Assembly (NCBI GenBank): GCA_036320915.1
Contig: JAXBDG010000009.1
Coordinates: forward strand, 248,001 to 312,000
Reading direction: 5' to 3'
DNA from: Linnemannia elongata
Taxonomy: Eukaryota; Mortierellomycota; Mortierellomycetes; Mortierellales; Mortierellaceae
DNA length: 64,000 nucleotides
The position numbers were made by a program, and so were the translations under genes. This document shows positions 62,834-64,000 of the stretch, in pieces. The notes below the pieces were generated by a model. That model was not told the DNA's origin and did no database searches. It saw nothing but the letters and a program-made list of their open reading frames with translations. Numbering within the stretch: position 1 is the first letter of the stretch; every line of letters starts with the position of its first letter.

Positions 62834-63944
62834 TTATACATCCTTGGACTTGGAGACGGTATCATCATCCGCATACTGGCTAACAGAAATAGGCGGCGTC
62901 GAAACTCCACCATTAGAGGCATGTCCATGACTGCCTTCATTCTCATCCGTATCTGAACGAGTCATGCCCTCCAATCCATGGCGGTGCTTCCGACTGACAC
63001 TCAGGCGGCGCGTCACCTCAGCAAAGGGCTTGTCCCGGGGCAACTCAGTCAATGCCTCGAGCTTGAACCCCTCACCGAGCTGAATCTGTCCTGATGTGAA
63101 ACTGCTTGTCCTGCTACGGTTCCTTGAGCGCGATCCATCGGCCGATGGTGTATACGCACCTCCCCAAGAATTTGCCCGGGAGCGTCCCTGAATTCCTCCG
63201 GCAGGGTTCAAGAAGAAAAACACATCGTCCGCATCCGAGTCCTCTGTACGCTCCCAATCAAAGCGGCCATCCTTGCCCAGCCACTGGCTGAGAGGTTGAG
63301 CAGCAGTATTGAAGATAGTTTGAGCAAGGTTGGTTCCTGAAGCTGAGCGGCTGGGGCGGTCATTGGGCTTGGGGTCTAGGATACGGGTTGAATCGAAGTC
63401 GGGATAGATTTCTGGGGCCAGCTCGTTGATCAGGTCGGTGATGGTTCTCTGGAGTTCAGAACGGGCCCTGCGAAGCTCGTTGATGGTGTTCTCTTCACCG
63501 GGGATGATGGACAAGAACAAGGGGCGGATCGACTTGAAGATGTCAATTCCAACCTCACCGAAGCGGATACTGGCATAGGTGACAAAGGGGATAAGAGCCC
63601 AGGCAGCCCAGGCAATCAAAAGACGAGACTTGAAGGCCAGGTCGAATCGACCGCAATAAATAAAGACCATCACTGAGTACGAAAAGTAGAGCACAGGCAT
63701 CAATCCTAATGCGACCAACAGCTTCCATGTAGCCAACACATCCCTTCCTGCAATCTTGACGGTCGAAGCGGCCAACGCCTCTATTAATCATGCCACAAGA
63801 TAATTGAAAGAGAAACATGTTAGTGTCCTGTTATTTGATGACGGTGGTCGACAGCGAGTAAGATCGAATTCTATAAACGTACCCTTGGCTTTCTTGTTAC
63901 TAATGACGCGGGCGACAATGGCGACAGGGAGGTTCATAAGAGTT
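62834..63944 (-). CDS. SCT1: Glycerol-3-phosphate acyltransferase, SCT1/GPT2 type (3' part)
   Basis: Two 3' exons are inside the window: 63944-63893 and 63780-62834, joined in phase 1 to give NLPVAIVARVISNKKAKEALAAS. The following VKIAGRDVLATWKLLVALGLMPVLY, two hydrophobic spans and a RFDL/GEVGIDIFKS region match the C-terminal part of fungal Sct1/Gpt2, ER enzymes that acylate glycerol-3-phosphate or dihydroxyacetone phosphate in the first step of phospholipid and triacylglycerol synthesis. The tail after about 100 residues is Ser/Arg/Asp-rich, with SGTNLAQT and RSRNRSRTSS segments, and probably phospho-regulated as in yeast. The catalytic HX4D motif would be upstream, outside the window. An acceptor ATAG at 63945 shows that an intron reaches toward the right edge. 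Confidence 0.85.
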
Positions 63945-64000
63945 CTATTGTTTGAAGAGGAATGGTGTTCAAAGGTCAGTGTCATCTGACAAAAGCAATT

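Overview
The window reads as nuclear DNA of a filamentous early-diverging fungus, most probably Mortierellomycotina. Genes are intron-rich. Introns are mostly 80 to 340 nt, donors are GTAAGT, GTATGT or GTACGT, and acceptors are very often ATAG. Other fungal marks are an SCT1/GPT2-type acyltransferase, a cytosolic methionyl-tRNA synthetase with a WHEP tail, a very large calponin-homology/spectrin-like protein, Crinkler-type header genes, and F-box/leucine-rich-repeat genes built of near-identical 28-residue repeats. The taxon is inferred from gene content, not tested.

Layout. 0.36-6.9 kb (-): CH-domain/spectrin-like giant. 7-9.6 kb: simple purine-rich repeats and non-coding DNA. 9.7-11.4 kb (+): inorganic pyrophosphatase. 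12.2-14.2 kb (+): proteasome subunit RPN10. 14.5-17.2 kb (-): methionyl-tRNA synthetase. 17.8-21.6 kb (-): coiled-coil protein with UVR-like motifs. 22.0-25.4 kb (-): PH-domain protein. 25.4-30.1 kb: gene-poor simple-sequence DNA. 30.1-44.8 kb: accessory island. 45.1-47.1 kb (-): VPS4. 48.8-54.4 kb (+): diacylglycerol-lipase-like protein. 54.6-61.8 kb (-): three tandem AKR7-like aldo-keto reductases and a fragment of a fourth. 62.3 kb (-): tRNA-Lys(CUU). 62.8 kb to the right edge (-): 3' part of an SCT1/GPT2-type acyltransferase.

The accessory island is the unusual part. It holds two tandem copies and one inverted, rearranged copy of an F-box/LRR unit (14, 7 and 10 LRRs; the 7-LRR copy has a nonsense codon). 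It also holds a same-strand series of solo Crinkler-type N-terminal headers without effector domains: two intact, two broken, plus remnants. Three headers share a phase-1 donor directly after their last strand, and in both intact genes the likeliest acceptor leaves a terminal exon of only five nucleotides ending in a stop. A 66-residue IFI6/IFI27-like hydrophobic protein, a Tc1/mariner relic and nine same-strand copies of a short ARCGCCACCR-like motif complete the island.

The core genes serve housekeeping roles: cytoskeleton, pyrophosphate removal, proteasome, translation, endosomal sorting (VPS4) and lipid metabolism. They show no operon-like logic. The AKR cluster is the only other local gene expansion. 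Exon boundaries were placed by hand from splice motifs, reading phase and family similarity; no RNA evidence or database search was available.
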